This document shows, piece by piece, positions 7,856 through 17,326 of a stretch of DNA of 64,000 bases. Made by a program: the position numbers and the translations under genes. The DNA comes from Rhizobium sp. 9140 (GTDB lineage Bacteria > Pseudomonadota > Alphaproteobacteria > Rhizobiales > Rhizobiaceae), in contig NZ_FJUR01000001.1 in NCBI RefSeq assembly GCF_900067135.1, forward strand, positions 1,057,501 to 1,121,500, written 5' to 3'. Under the pieces are notes generated by a model that was not told the DNA's origin, ran no database searches, and worked only from the letters and a program-made list of their open reading frames with translations. Numbering within the stretch: position 1 is the first letter of the stretch; the number at the start of each line of letters is the position of its first letter.

Positions 7856-9313
7856 GTGAACGTACTATCTGTGACGTCGGAAATCTTCCCCTTGATCAAG
7901 ACCGGCGGCCTTGCCGACGTGACCGGGGCGCTGCCGAAAGTCCTTTCCGCGCGCGGGTATCGCACCCGCAGCCTGATCCCCGGCTATACCTCCGTTCTTG
8001 CCGAGGTGAGCGACGCGCGACCGGTGCATTTCTTCCCGGATCTTTTCGGTAATCCGGCATGGCTGCTCGAAGCGGAGTGCCAGGGTCTCGATCTTCTCGT
8101 GCTGAACGCGCCTGCGCTCTACGATCGTCCCGGTGGCCCCTATGTCGGCGAAGATGGCATCGACCACCCCGACAACTGGAAGCGCTTTGCCGTTCTCTCC
8201 TACGTGGCCTCGGCCGTCGCAGGCGGGCTTCTGCCGGACTGGACGCCCGATCTTGTGCATACCCATGACTGGCAGACGGCGCTGACCTCCGTCTACATGC
8301 GCTACTCCGCCAATGCCGGGACGATCCCGTCGGTTCTCACCATCCATAACCTTGCATTTCAGGGCCAGTATTCCGCCGCCCATCTGAAGGATATCGGTCT
8401 GCCACCGGAGGCGCTGTCGATCGATTGCCTCGAATATTATGGCGACATGAGTTATCTCAAAGGTGGCATCCGCACCGCGAGCGCGATCACCACCGTCAGC
8501 CCGACCTATGCCCGCGAGATCGTCTCGCCAGAACTTGGAATGGGCATGGAAGGTGCGCTTCTGTCGCGTCTCGACACCTTCACCGGCATCGTCAATGGCA
8601 TCGACAGCGAGATCTGGGATCCTGCTACCGATCCCTATCTGCCGGCACGATACGACGTTCGTCACATCCGCAACCGGGGCATCAACCGGACCCGGCTGCT
8701 TGAAACATTCCGGCTCGACGCCGCACCGGGACCGGTGTTTGCCGCCGTCACCCGTCTCACCTGGCAGAAGGGCGGCGATATGCTCGCCGAAGTCGCCGAA
8801 GAGATCGTGGCGCTCGGCGGCAAGCTGATCGTGCTCGGCAAAGGCTCCAAGGATATCGAGACCCAGCTGCTGCTCGCTGCCGGGCGACATCCCGGCAAGA
8901 TCGGCGTCCGCATCGGTTATGACGAGGAAACGGCGCATCTGGTTCATGGCGGTACGGACATCATCGTCCAGCCCTCCCGCTTTGAGCCCTGCGGCCTGAC
9001 TCAGCTCTATGCGCTGCGCTACGGCGCCGTGCCTGTGGTCTCGCGCACGGGCGGATTGTCGGAAACGATCATCGACGCCAACGACGCCGCAATGTCCGCG
9101 CGCGTCGCCACTGGTTTCCAGTTCCACCCCGCCACCAGCGACAATCTCCGCCTCGCCATCCACCGGGCGTTCCACGCCTATAGCGATCCGAAGAAGTGGG
9201 CTCGTTTGCAGAATCAGGGCATGAAGGCCAATTTCTCTTGGGAGCGCAGCGCCGAGCAATATGCCGAGCTGTATGGCAAGGTGATCGCAAAGGCGAAAAA
9301 GGCGACGGCCTGA
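7856..9313 (+). CDS. glgA: Glycogen synthase (ADP-glucose type)
   Basis: 485 residues from a GTG at 7856, chosen because the protein then starts VNVLSVTSEIFPLIKTGGLA, the normal GlgA N-terminus, with AGAGGA upstream. KTGGLADV near residue 15 is the ADP-glucose contact. VHTHDWQTAL and the C-terminal PSRFEPCGLTQLYALRYG (GT5 nucleotide-sugar site) are present. It extends alpha-1,4-glucan chains from ADP-glucose. Length matches the family (477-485). glgC, glgB and pgm, its usual operon partners in Agrobacterium, are absent, so this may be a second glgA copy tied to the neighbouring glgX and treZ. Confidence 0.93.
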   Translation: MNVLSVTSEIFPLIKTGGLADVTGALPKVLSARGYRTRSLIPGYTSVLAEVSDARPVHFFPDLFGNPAWLLEAECQGLDLLVLNAPALYDRPGGPYVGEDGIDHPDNWKRFAVLSYVASAVAGGLLPDWTPDLVHTHDWQTALTSVYMRYSANAGTIPSVLTIHNLAFQGQYSAAHLKDIGLPPEALSIDCLEYYGDMSYLKGGIRTASAITTVSPTYAREIVSPELGMGMEGALLSRLDTFTGIVNGIDSEIWDPATDPYLPARYDVRHIRNRGINRTRLLETFRLDAAPGPVFAAVTRLTWQKGGDMLAEVAEEIVALGGKLIVLGKGSKDIETQLLLAAGRHPGKIGVRIGYDEETAHLVHGGTDIIVQPSRFEPCGLTQLYALRYGAVPVVSRTGGLSETIIDANDAAMSARVATGFQFHPATSDNLRLAIHRAFHAYSDPKKWARLQNQGMKANFSWERSAEQYAELYGKVIAKAKKATA

Positions 9314-9337
9314 TCCTATCATCGTATTGAACGAGAG

Positions 9338-9371
9338 AAGCCGGCCTGACCTTGCGTCTGACCGGCTTTTT
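9338..9371 (+). terminator. Rho-independent terminator after glgA
   Basis: The arms 9338-9350 and 9356-9368 pair at 11 of 13 positions around the loop CTTGC and are followed by a T run. It lies between the convergent glgA and glgX genes. Confidence 0.75.
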
Positions 9372-9422
9372 CTTGTTCGCTATAGAAACCCGGCCCGCGA
9401 AGCGCAGGCCGGTCTGAGATGA

Positions 9423-11513
9423 TCAGGCCGGGCGGAACACTGCGAGGCTGCGCGCCTGCATGTCGAACGCCTCTGCCGTATCCACAGGCTGCGCTTCGAC
9501 GTCCGGATCGCCCGTCGTCAGTTCCAGCACCCAGTTGCCGCTCGGCGATTCGGGGAGGGCAAAGGGAACGACGCCGTCATGCGGGTTGAAGATCATTAGG
9601 ATATGCGACCAGATGCCTTCCTTGCCGACGAGATCGTCGCGCGAGATCAGGGCGCCGATGGTGGTGCCGCCGCCATCCTGCCACTGCTCCTCCGTCTGCT
9701 CGCCGCCACCGGCATTCAGCCAGGTGATGACCATGCCGTCGCGCCAGTTTTCACGGTGCAGCAGCGGCTGGGTCGCACGTAGCGTGGTCAGCCGGCGCAC
9801 GAAGTCGCGCAGAACGTCGGCGCTTGGCGGCAGGTTCTCCCAATGTATCCAGCTGATATCGCTGTCCTGGCAGTAGCCGTTATTGTTGCCCATCTGGCTG
9901 CGACCGAATTCGTCGCCGCCGAGAATCATCGGCGTGCCGTGAGACAGCAGCAGCGTGGCGAGGAAGTTTCGCTTCTGGCGTTCGCGTGTGGCGTTGATGG
10001 TCTCGTCTTCGGTCGGACCCTCGGCGCCGTAGTTGAAGCTCCGGTTGTCCCCGTGACCGTCCTTGTTGTCTTCGCCGTTCGCATCGTTGTGCTTCTCGTT
10101 GTAAGAAACGAGATCGTTGATGGTGAAGCCATCATGCGCGGCAACGAAGTTGACGCTCGCCCAGGGGCGACGGCCGCGAAGGTCGTAGATATCGCCGGAG
10201 CCAAACAGACGCGCTGCAAAATCCGGCGCCGTGCCGTCCGTATCCATCCAGTAGTCGCGGACCGTGTCGCGATACTTGTCGTTCCATTCGGCCCAGCCGG
10301 GCGGGAATCCGCCGACCTGATAGCCGCCTGGACCGATATCCCAGGGTTCGCCGACGAGCTTGACCTTGGAGAGAACCGGATCCTGCGAGACCGCATCGAA
10401 GAAGCCGCCGCGCTCGTCGAAACCTTCCGGCTCGCGACCGAGAATGGTGCCGAGGTCGAATCGGAAGCCATCGACATGCATTTCCTCGACCCAGTAGCGC
10501 AGAGAATCCGTCACCATCTGCAGCACGCGGGGGTGAGAGGTGTTGACCGTATTCCCGGTGCCAGTGTCGTTGATGTAGTAGCGGTGATTGTCGGGCAGGG
10601 TGCGGTAATAGGAGAAGTTGTCGATGCCCTTGAAGGAGAGCGTCGGCCCAAGCTCGTTGCCTTCGGCCGTGTGGTTGTAGACCACGTCGAGAATGACCTC
10701 GAGCCCGCCATCATGCAGGGCGCGAACCATATCGCGGAAGCCGTCGAGGGCGCGGGGGCCGTAATAGCGCGTCGCGGGCGCGAAGAAGCCGAGCGTGTTG
10801 TAGCCCCAGTAATTGTGCAGCCCCTTGTCAACCAGCATGCTGTCGTCGGGGAAGAAGTGGGTCGGCAGCAGTTCCACCGAGGTGATGCCGAGGCTCTTTA
10901 AATAATCGACAGCTGCCTTGTGGCCCATACCATCGAAAGTGCCACGCATATTTTCCGGAATCGCCGGGTGCAGCTTGGTGAAGCCCTTAACGTGCGTTTC
11001 ATAAAAAATCGTCTTCGACCAGGGAATGATCGGGCCACGATCGCCCTGCCAGTCGTAGGTCTTCGGATCGATGATGCGACCCTTCGGCGTCACCGACGCG
11101 CTGTCAAGCGTGTTGAAAGTCAGATCCTTATCGGTCTCGGCGTCCATGTCATAGGCGAAATGCGCTTTAGACCATTCCACATCGCCAACCAGTTCGCGGG
11201 CGTACGGGTCCACCAGAAGCTTGTTTGGATTGAAGCGATGCCCCCGCTCCGGATCAAACGGTCCGTGGACGCGATAGCCGTAGAGCGCGCCGGGTTTCAG
11301 GCCGGGGATGTAGCCGTGCCAGACCTCGTTCGTGTATTCGGGAAGCTCGATGCGCGCGACCTCGACGGCGCCGCTGTCATCGAAGAGGCAGAGTTCGATG
11401 CGTTCGGCATGTGCCGAAAAGATCGCAAAATTGACGCCATCCTTGTCGGGCGTTGCCCCGAGCGTATGCCACGATCCCGGCTCGACCGCGTACTGATTGA
11501 CTTTGGCGTCCAT
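9423..11513 (-). CDS. glgX: Glycogen debranching enzyme GlgX/TreX (isoamylase type)
   Basis: 696 residues from the ATG at 11513, supported by AGGGGA 6 bases upstream. A CBM48-like domain is N-terminal (about residues 10-110), followed by a GH13 barrel: VILDVVYNHTAEGN (region I), DGFRFDLGTILGRE with the nucleophile Asp (region II), KLVGEPWDIGPGGYQ with the acid Glu (region III), and VAAHDGFTINDL (region IV). It cuts alpha-1,6 branches to free maltodextrins, which feed trehalose synthesis through TreY/TreZ. The frame stays open to 12023, but that upstream part overlaps the intergenic region and treZ and is not expected to be coding. Confidence 0.92.
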   Translation of the reverse strand: MDAKVNQYAVEPGSWHTLGATPDKDGVNFAIFSAHAERIELCLFDDSGAVEVARIELPEYTNEVWHGYIPGLKPGALYGYRVHGPFDPERGHRFNPNKLLVDPYARELVGDVEWSKAHFAYDMDAETDKDLTFNTLDSASVTPKGRIIDPKTYDWQGDRGPIIPWSKTIFYETHVKGFTKLHPAIPENMRGTFDGMGHKAAVDYLKSLGITSVELLPTHFFPDDSMLVDKGLHNYWGYNTLGFFAPATRYYGPRALDGFRDMVRALHDGGLEVILDVVYNHTAEGNELGPTLSFKGIDNFSYYRTLPDNHRYYINDTGTGNTVNTSHPRVLQMVTDSLRYWVEEMHVDGFRFDLGTILGREPEGFDERGGFFDAVSQDPVLSKVKLVGEPWDIGPGGYQVGGFPPGWAEWNDKYRDTVRDYWMDTDGTAPDFAARLFGSGDIYDLRGRRPWASVNFVAAHDGFTINDLVSYNEKHNDANGEDNKDGHGDNRSFNYGAEGPTEDETINATRERQKRNFLATLLLSHGTPMILGGDEFGRSQMGNNNGYCQDSDISWIHWENLPPSADVLRDFVRRLTTLRATQPLLHRENWRDGMVITWLNAGGGEQTEEQWQDGGGTTIGALISRDDLVGKEGIWSHILMIFNPHDGVVPFALPESPSGNWVLELTTGDPDVEAQPVDTAEAFDMQARSLAVFRPA

Positions 11514-11874
11514 GAAACATCCCCTGTGTTGATCAGATCGGAAATTGTGCGTCGCATCATTTTGTTCCCTCTCGAAGAGGAAATCTTGTTTTTCGGCGGC
11601 GGCGTACTGGCCTGCCAGTAGCCGGAAGGTGCTGGTCTGCGCCTCTCGCATCTTAACGGGCGGAGCATGAACAAGTTCAGTCAGCAATAAACATCGCCGG
11701 TCCGTCGCTTCGTGGACTGGATTTCGTGACCGCGCGACGCATTTCCTTCGCAATGCAGCAAGCTCCCGAGCGCGCACGGAACCTTTGTCCGGATCCGCCT
11801 GTTGAAGGGCGGATCGCAGGCCAGCCGGAATGGCGCAGACAGTGCGTCGGACCCAGAACCGATACGAGGACAGG
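11514..11874. promoter_or_regulatory. Divergent promoter region between glgX and treZ
   Basis: 361 bp without a credible gene. It should hold the promoters of both divergent genes, which suits joint control of debranching and trehalose release. No clear operator palindrome was found. GAGGA at 11866-11870 is the treZ ribosome site. Confidence 0.45.
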
Positions 11875-13677
11875 ATGAACTCCCTGATGACAACTGAGAG
11901 CGTACCACCTTCCGCAAACCGGCAGACGACAGCCTGGGGACCCGAGCTACTGCCGGGGGGCGGCGCGCGGTTCCGCCTCTGGGCGCCGGGCGAAGACACG
12001 CTGACGCTACGGCTGGACGGCAAGGACTACGCAATGCAGAAGGCGGGCGAGGGCTGGTTCGAAGCCATTATTCCCGACGCAAAGCCCGGTGCCATCTATG
12101 CCTTCGTCTTGCCGGATGGAAAGGTGGTGCCGGACCCGGCTGCGCGTGCGCTTGCGGAAGACGTTCACGGCCCAGCCGTTCTGGTCGATCCCGATGCCTA
12201 CCAGTGGCAGCATGCCGGCTGGACCGGCATGCCCTGGGCCGAAACGATCCTCTACGAATTCCATGTCGGCACGTTCACGCCGGAAGGCACCTTCCGGGCG
12301 GCCATCGACAAGCTGGCCGCCATCGCGGAAACCGGCATCACCGCCGTCGAGATCATGCCGGTCTCGCATTTCGGCGGCACGCGTGGCTGGGGTTATGATG
12401 GCGTCTATCCTTACGCGCCGCACAATGCCTATGGCTCGCCGGACGATCTTAAGGCCTTCATCGATGCAGCGCATGGGCTCGGCCTCATGGTGTACATGGA
12501 TGTCGTCTACAACCACTTCGGACCGGACGGAAACTACCTGAGCGCCTATGCGCCGGACTTCTTCCGCGAGGGCAAGAAGACGCCTTGGGGCGCCGCCATC
12601 GCCTACAACAAGCAGCCGGTGCGTGACTTCTTTGTCGAAAATGCCCTTTACTGGCTGCGCGAGTTCCGTATCGACGGCCTGCGCTTCGACGCGATCGACA
12701 TGATCTTCGACGATGCGGAAACGCATGTCCTGATCGAGATCGCACGTCGCGCCCGCTCCGAGTTCGAAGGCCGCCACATTCACCTCGTTACCGAGGATCC
12801 GGAAAACCACATCGAACTGCGCCGCAGCGACGACAATGAAGCGCTGCTCTATGACGCCGACTGGAACGACGATTATCACCACGCGGCCCATGTGGTCGCG
12901 ACGGGCGAGAAGAACGGCTACTATGGGAAATTCATCGACAAACCGGTCGAGAATTTCGCCCGCGCGCTGACCGAAGGCTACATCTATCCCGGGCAAAAGC
13001 CTGTGGAGATGAGTGAGCCGGTGCCGATGGAGGCTTTCGTCGGCTTTCTTCAGAACCACGACCAGATCGGCAACCGGGCCTTCGGCGACCGGCTGATCAC
13101 GCTGACGTCAAAGGAGATGCTGGAGGCACTCACCGTCGTCACCATGCTGGCGCCGCACATCCCCATGCTGTTCATGGGCGAGGAATATGGCGAGACGCGT
13201 CCCTTCTTGTTCTTTACCGATTACGACGGCGAACTCGGCAAGGCCGTGCGCGAAGGCCGGCGCACCGACATGGACAATTTCGGCGGCCTTCCGGACGGCA
13301 AATCCGTCGAGGACGTGGCAGACCCCAATGCCATCGAGACGATGGAGAACACGCGTCTTGACTGGGCCAAGTCCGAAACCGACGAAGGCCAGAAATGGCG
13401 TGGCCTCTATCGTAAGCTGATTGCCATTCGCAAACGGGCCATCATCCCCCTGCTGGTTGCCGCCCCCAACACGCTCTCGGCCGGCACTGTCCTGACGGCG
13501 GAAGGCAGGCTGCTCGCCATCGACTGGCAGCTCGGCGATCGCCGCCTGCAGCTGCGCGCTAATTTCGGCGACGTGGCAGCGGACCTGCCGCCGGCAACCG
13601 GCGAAACGCTCTACGGCACGCACAGCACGCAAAGCATGGCGCCCTTTTCGGTCCTGTTCGCCCTCGACCGCGCCTAG
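11875..13677 (+). CDS. treZ: Malto-oligosyltrehalose trehalohydrolase
   Basis: 600 residues from the ATG at 11875. A short N-terminal domain (FRLWAPGEDTLTLRLDG) is followed by a GH13 barrel: MDVVYNHFGPDGNYL, DGLRFDAIDMI with the nucleophile Asp, HLVTEDPENH with the acid Glu, and FLQNHDQIGN. This combination marks TreZ, which cuts trehalose from the end of malto-oligosyltrehalose. The partner synthase TreY is not in the window, although treY and treZ are often adjacent, so TreZ here relies on an unlinked treY. Divergent glgX would supply the linear glucans. Trehalose protects against drought and osmotic stress. Confidence 0.92.
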   Translation: MNSLMTTESVPPSANRQTTAWGPELLPGGGARFRLWAPGEDTLTLRLDGKDYAMQKAGEGWFEAIIPDAKPGAIYAFVLPDGKVVPDPAARALAEDVHGPAVLVDPDAYQWQHAGWTGMPWAETILYEFHVGTFTPEGTFRAAIDKLAAIAETGITAVEIMPVSHFGGTRGWGYDGVYPYAPHNAYGSPDDLKAFIDAAHGLGLMVYMDVVYNHFGPDGNYLSAYAPDFFREGKKTPWGAAIAYNKQPVRDFFVENALYWLREFRIDGLRFDAIDMIFDDAETHVLIEIARRARSEFEGRHIHLVTEDPENHIELRRSDDNEALLYDADWNDDYHHAAHVVATGEKNGYYGKFIDKPVENFARALTEGYIYPGQKPVEMSEPVPMEAFVGFLQNHDQIGNRAFGDRLITLTSKEMLEALTVVTMLAPHIPMLFMGEEYGETRPFLFFTDYDGELGKAVREGRRTDMDNFGGLPDGKSVEDVADPNAIETMENTRLDWAKSETDEGQKWRGLYRKLIAIRKRAIIPLLVAAPNTLSAGTVLTAEGRLLAIDWQLGDRRLQLRANFGDVAADLPPATGETLYGTHSTQSMAPFSVLFALDRA

Positions 13678-13880
13678 AAAACGGAGGGCTTGGGCGGCGG
13701 AGAGACCTCCGCCGCCGCTGCCTGAGAAGTGAACAACGAAACGTGATCGTTCTCGATTTGAGAACAATCCGTCCTGTATCGATCCTCTATCGCGGGCAGC
13801 GATCCTGCACCATCTTGACCTCATCAAACGCCCGGTCGCCGCCACAGCGGCAAAACCTTCGGGCAGGAAAGGATGAGATC

Positions 13881-14810
13881 ATGATCGACCAAATCAAGGG
13901 CCTCCATCACGTCACGTCGATGGCAGCAAACGCCCGCGTCAACAACGCGTTCTTCACGGATGTTCTCGGCCTCCGCCGCATCAAGAAGACCGTCAACTTC
14001 GACGCGCCCGACGTCTACCACCTCTATTACGGCGACGAGATCGGCACGCCCGGCACCGTCATGACCTATTTCCCGTTTCCCCACATAGCGCGGGGACGTT
14101 CGGGTACCGGTGAAGTAGGTACAACCGTTTTCTCCGTGCCGCAGGGCTCTCTCCCCTACTGGGCCGATCGCCTGACGAAGAAGGGTGTGACCGGCGTGAC
14201 GCCGAGCGAGACCTTCGGCGAGAAGCGCCTCTCCTTCAACGGGCCGGATGGCGATGGTTTCGCGCTGGTGGAGACGTCCGACGATCCGCGTACGCCGTGG
14301 ACGGCAGGCGGCATCAGCGCGGATCATGCCATTCGCGGCTTCCACTCCGTCGCCCTGCGGCTGCGGGATGCCGGTGCAACCTCGGAACTGCTCGGCTTCA
14401 TGGGCTACGACACGTTGGAAACGCGCGACGGCGTCACACGTCTTCTCGTACCCGGCGCGCAGGCAGCAGGCGTCATCGACATCGAGACCCTGCCGGATGC
14501 ACCCGGTAGCCGCCAGGGCGCAGGCTCCGTCCACCATGTGGCCTTCGCCGTCGATAACCGGGCGGCCCAGCTGGAGGTGCGCAAGGCGCTGATGGATACG
14601 GGCTATCAGGTCACCCCGGTCATCGACCGCGATTACTTCTGGGCGATCTACTTCCGCACGCCCGGCGGCGTCCTTTTCGAAATCGCCACCAACGAGCCGG
14701 GCTTTGAGCGCGACGAGGAACGGGCGCATCTGGGCGAGGCACTCAAGCTGCCGCAGCAGCACAAGCATTTGCGGCCGATCCTGGAGCAGCAGCTGGAAAA
14801 GCTCGACTGA
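13881..14810 (+). CDS. Ring-cleaving dioxygenase, VOC superfamily (MhqO-like)
   Basis: 309 residues from the ATG at 13881 with an AGGAAAGGA ribosome site. It has two vicinal-oxygen-chelate modules: the first starts IKGLHHVTSMAANA with a metal-ligand His, and the second has AIRGFHSVALRLRD, then SVHHVAFAVDN and GGVLFEIATNEPGF with the metal Glu. The layout is that of MhqO/LinE-type extradiol dioxygenases acting on hydroquinones. It is followed 83 bp later by a carboxylesterase-like gene, as in mhq-type loci that protect against quinones and related electrophiles. The true substrate is unknown. Confidence 0.82.
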   Translation: MIDQIKGLHHVTSMAANARVNNAFFTDVLGLRRIKKTVNFDAPDVYHLYYGDEIGTPGTVMTYFPFPHIARGRSGTGEVGTTVFSVPQGSLPYWADRLTKKGVTGVTPSETFGEKRLSFNGPDGDGFALVETSDDPRTPWTAGGISADHAIRGFHSVALRLRDAGATSELLGFMGYDTLETRDGVTRLLVPGAQAAGVIDIETLPDAPGSRQGAGSVHHVAFAVDNRAAQLEVRKALMDTGYQVTPVIDRDYFWAIYFRTPGGVLFEIATNEPGFERDEERAHLGEALKLPQQHKHLRPILEQQLEKLD

Positions 14811-14893
14811 GGTTCCACCGCCAACGATCAGGAAATCACACAGAACCGGAGCCGTCGCAGGACATGCGGCGGCCATACCGAAGGAGTTTTGTC

Positions 14894-15496
14894 ATGACCG
14901 ACACGGACTATAAGCACCTCATCAAAAAGGGCGCGACCGGCGTACCGCTTCTCGTGACGCTGCACGGCACGGGCGGAGACGAGAACCAGTTCTTCACCTT
15001 CGCCAGCCAGCTGCGTCCCGACGCAACCATCCTGTCGCCGCGCGGCGATGTCTCGGAACATGGGGCGGCCCGCTTCTTCCGCCGCACGGGCGAGGGTGTC
15101 TACGATATGGCCGATCTCGCACGCGGCACGCAGAAGCTTGCCGATTTTGTGCGAAAGACGGCCGAAACGGTCGGGGCCTCGGAGATCTTCGGCCTCGGCT
15201 TCTCCAACGGCGCCAACATTCTGGCGAACGTGCTGGTGGAGTTTCCCGACCTCTTCGACCGGGCCGCACTCCTGCATCCGCTGATCCCGTTTCAGCCGAA
15301 GCCCGCACCGGGTCTGGCCGGTCGCCGCATTCTCGTCACCGCTGGCGAGCGCGATCCCATCTGCCCGACCCCGCTGACCATCGCGTTGGCCGACTACTTC
15401 ACGGCGCAGGGCGCAACGACGCAACTCGCATGGCACAATGGCGGCCACGATATCCGCGAGAACGAGATCGAGGCGATGCGCACGCTGTTTGCCTGA
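14894..15496 (+). CDS. Alpha/beta hydrolase, carboxylesterase family (MhqD-like)
   Basis: 200 residues from the ATG at 14894, with AAGGAG 7 bases upstream. The oxyanion-hole motif VTLHGTGGDENQFF, the nucleophile elbow GLGFSNGANI (Ser), the Asp in TAGERDPICP and the His in HNGGHDI complete the catalytic triad. Size and motifs match the phospholipase/carboxylesterase family that includes MhqD. Directly after a MhqO-like dioxygenase, it probably hydrolyses a product of ring cleavage or an electrophile adduct in the cytoplasm. No signal peptide is seen. Confidence 0.82.
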   Translation: MTDTDYKHLIKKGATGVPLLVTLHGTGGDENQFFTFASQLRPDATILSPRGDVSEHGAARFFRRTGEGVYDMADLARGTQKLADFVRKTAETVGASEIFGLGFSNGANILANVLVEFPDLFDRAALLHPLIPFQPKPAPGLAGRRILVTAGERDPICPTPLTIALADYFTAQGATTQLAWHNGGHDIRENEIEAMRTLFA

Positions 15497-15500
15497 ACGC

Positions 15501-17240
15501 TCAATATCCCCGCGCCGCGCCCGATGCGGCGCGGCTGTCCATAGCGCCGTAGTAGCGAGTGCCTTCAGAACCTTCCGCCGCCTCCGCCGCCGTCCTGCCG
15601 CCGACGAGGATGCCGGCAGCCTGGCCCCAGGCGGGCCAGTTCTTGTCCGGGCCGACATCATGCCCCATGCCCTGAAGCACCTTTAACGTATCGGCGGACA
15701 AAGCGAAGGGCTCGATCGCGACCGTGTCCGGCATCCATTGATGATGAAGCCGCGGCGCATCGATCGCCTCCTGCAGCGTCATGCCATGGTCGATGACGTT
15801 GAGGATGGCTTCGAGCGTGATGGTGATGATGCGGGCGCCGCCGGGGCTGCCGATGACCATGAACGGTTTGCCGTCCTTGGTCACGATGGTCGGGCTCATG
15901 GAGGAGAGCGGCGTCTTGCCCGGCGCAATCGCGTTGGCCTCGCCCTGAACGAGCCCGTAGAGGTTCGGTGCGCCGGGTTTGGAGGTGGAGTCGTCCATCT
16001 CGTTGTTGAGCAGGATGCCGGTACCGGGCGCCACGACGCCGGCGCCGAAGGAGCCGTTGAGCGTATAGGTCACCGAGACCGCGTTGTCGGCGCTGTCCAT
16101 GATCGAGTAATGCGTGGTCTCGTGGCTCTCCCCGAGCCCTTTGGGTGTAAGCTGGGCGGAAACGCCGGCCTTCTTAAGGTCGATCTTGCCGCGGATTTCC
16201 TGAGCATAGGCCTTGTAGAGCAGCTTCTCGACCGGGTTTTTCACGAAGTCGGGGTCGCCGAGCGCCGAGTTGCGGTCGACATAGGCATGGCGCATGGCCT
16301 CGATCATCACATGCGCCGTCGCCGCCGAGCCCGCGCCAAGCTCGCCGAGCGGATAGCCCTCGAGAATGTTGAGAATCTCGCAGAGGATGACGCCGCCGGA
16401 ACTTGGCGGCGGGGAGGAGATGATCTCGTAGCCGCGATAGGTGCAGGTGACAGGTTTCAATTCGCGCACCGCGTAGCGCTCGAAGTCCTCTTTCGTCAGG
16501 ATGCCGCCCTTCTCCGTGCTCGCCTTGACGATGTCGTCCGCGATCGCGCCCTTGTAGAACGCGTCCGGCCCCGTCTTGGAGATCGCAGCCAGACTGCGCG
16601 CGAGGTCCGGCTGGACCAGCGTCGCGCCGATCTTCGGCGCCTGGCCATCCGGGGTCAGGAAGATCGCGGCGGCGGCCGGGTCGCGACCGAGCTTCTTCAG
16701 GCTGTTGCCGAGCGAAGCGACATCGCCACCATCGAGAATGAAACCCTGCTCTGCCAGTTTGACGGCGGGAGCCAGAAGCGCTTCGCGCGACAGGGTGCCG
16801 AAGCGGGTGCGCGCGGCCTCGAAACCGGCCACCGATCCGGGCACGCCGACGGCGAGATAGCCGTCGGTGCTGCGGCCCTTGGTGATCTCGCCCTTATCGT
16901 CGAGATACATCGTCTTCGTCGCGGCAAGCGGTGCCCGCTCGCGAAAGTCGAGAAAGCTGGTGCGGCCATCGGCAAGGCGCACCGTCATGAAGCCGCCGCC
17001 GCCAATATTGCCGGCCGTGGGATAGACGACGGCCAGCGCATAGCCAACCGCCACTGCGGCATCGACCGCATTGCCGCCCTGCTTCAGGATCTCCACGCCG
17101 ACATCCGAGGCCAGATGCTGGGCCGTGACGACCATGCCGTTTTCACCCGCAACCGGCTGCGGCGAGGCCGCCTGTGCAGGGGATACGGCAAGGCCGATCA
17201 TGAGGGTCAGATGCACGAGAGGGGTGCGGATGAGGGTCAT
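15501..17240 (-). CDS. ggt: Gamma-glutamyltransferase (periplasmic)
   Basis: 579 residues from the ATG at 17240, chosen because GGAGGAG lies 8 bases upstream and a signal peptide follows (PLVHLTLMIGLAVSPAQAA). The large-subunit start GENGMVVTAQHLASDVGVEI and the glycine-rich GNIGGGGFM are present. The autoprocessing site lies in ESHETTHYSIMDS, whose Thr becomes the catalytic N-terminus of the small subunit. GSPGGARIITITLEAILNVI near the C-terminus is typical. The enzyme cleaves or transfers the gamma-glutamyl group of glutathione. It converges on the carboxylesterase gene with a 4-bp gap; a link to electrophile or glutathione metabolism is only suggestive. Confidence 0.93.
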   Translation of the reverse strand: MTLIRTPLVHLTLMIGLAVSPAQAASPQPVAGENGMVVTAQHLASDVGVEILKQGGNAVDAAVAVGYALAVVYPTAGNIGGGGFMTVRLADGRTSFLDFRERAPLAATKTMYLDDKGEITKGRSTDGYLAVGVPGSVAGFEAARTRFGTLSREALLAPAVKLAEQGFILDGGDVASLGNSLKKLGRDPAAAAIFLTPDGQAPKIGATLVQPDLARSLAAISKTGPDAFYKGAIADDIVKASTEKGGILTKEDFERYAVRELKPVTCTYRGYEIISSPPPSSGGVILCEILNILEGYPLGELGAGSAATAHVMIEAMRHAYVDRNSALGDPDFVKNPVEKLLYKAYAQEIRGKIDLKKAGVSAQLTPKGLGESHETTHYSIMDSADNAVSVTYTLNGSFGAGVVAPGTGILLNNEMDDSTSKPGAPNLYGLVQGEANAIAPGKTPLSSMSPTIVTKDGKPFMVIGSPGGARIITITLEAILNVIDHGMTLQEAIDAPRLHHQWMPDTVAIEPFALSADTLKVLQGMGHDVGPDKNWPAWGQAAGILVGGRTAAEAAEGSEGTRYYGAMDSRAASGAARGY

Positions 17241-17326
17241 AAGCGTGGCTCCTCCGGGTCGGCGATCACAGTCGCAAGGGAGAAGATAGCCCAAACGTCA
17301 TGGCGCCGCTTCGGAAAAATGCGCGC

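Noticed and set aside
11514..12023. N-terminal extension of glgX to 866 residues
   Set aside because: The added part overlaps the divergent treZ, has no domain, and the ATG at 11513 has a good ribosome site and the normal protein start.
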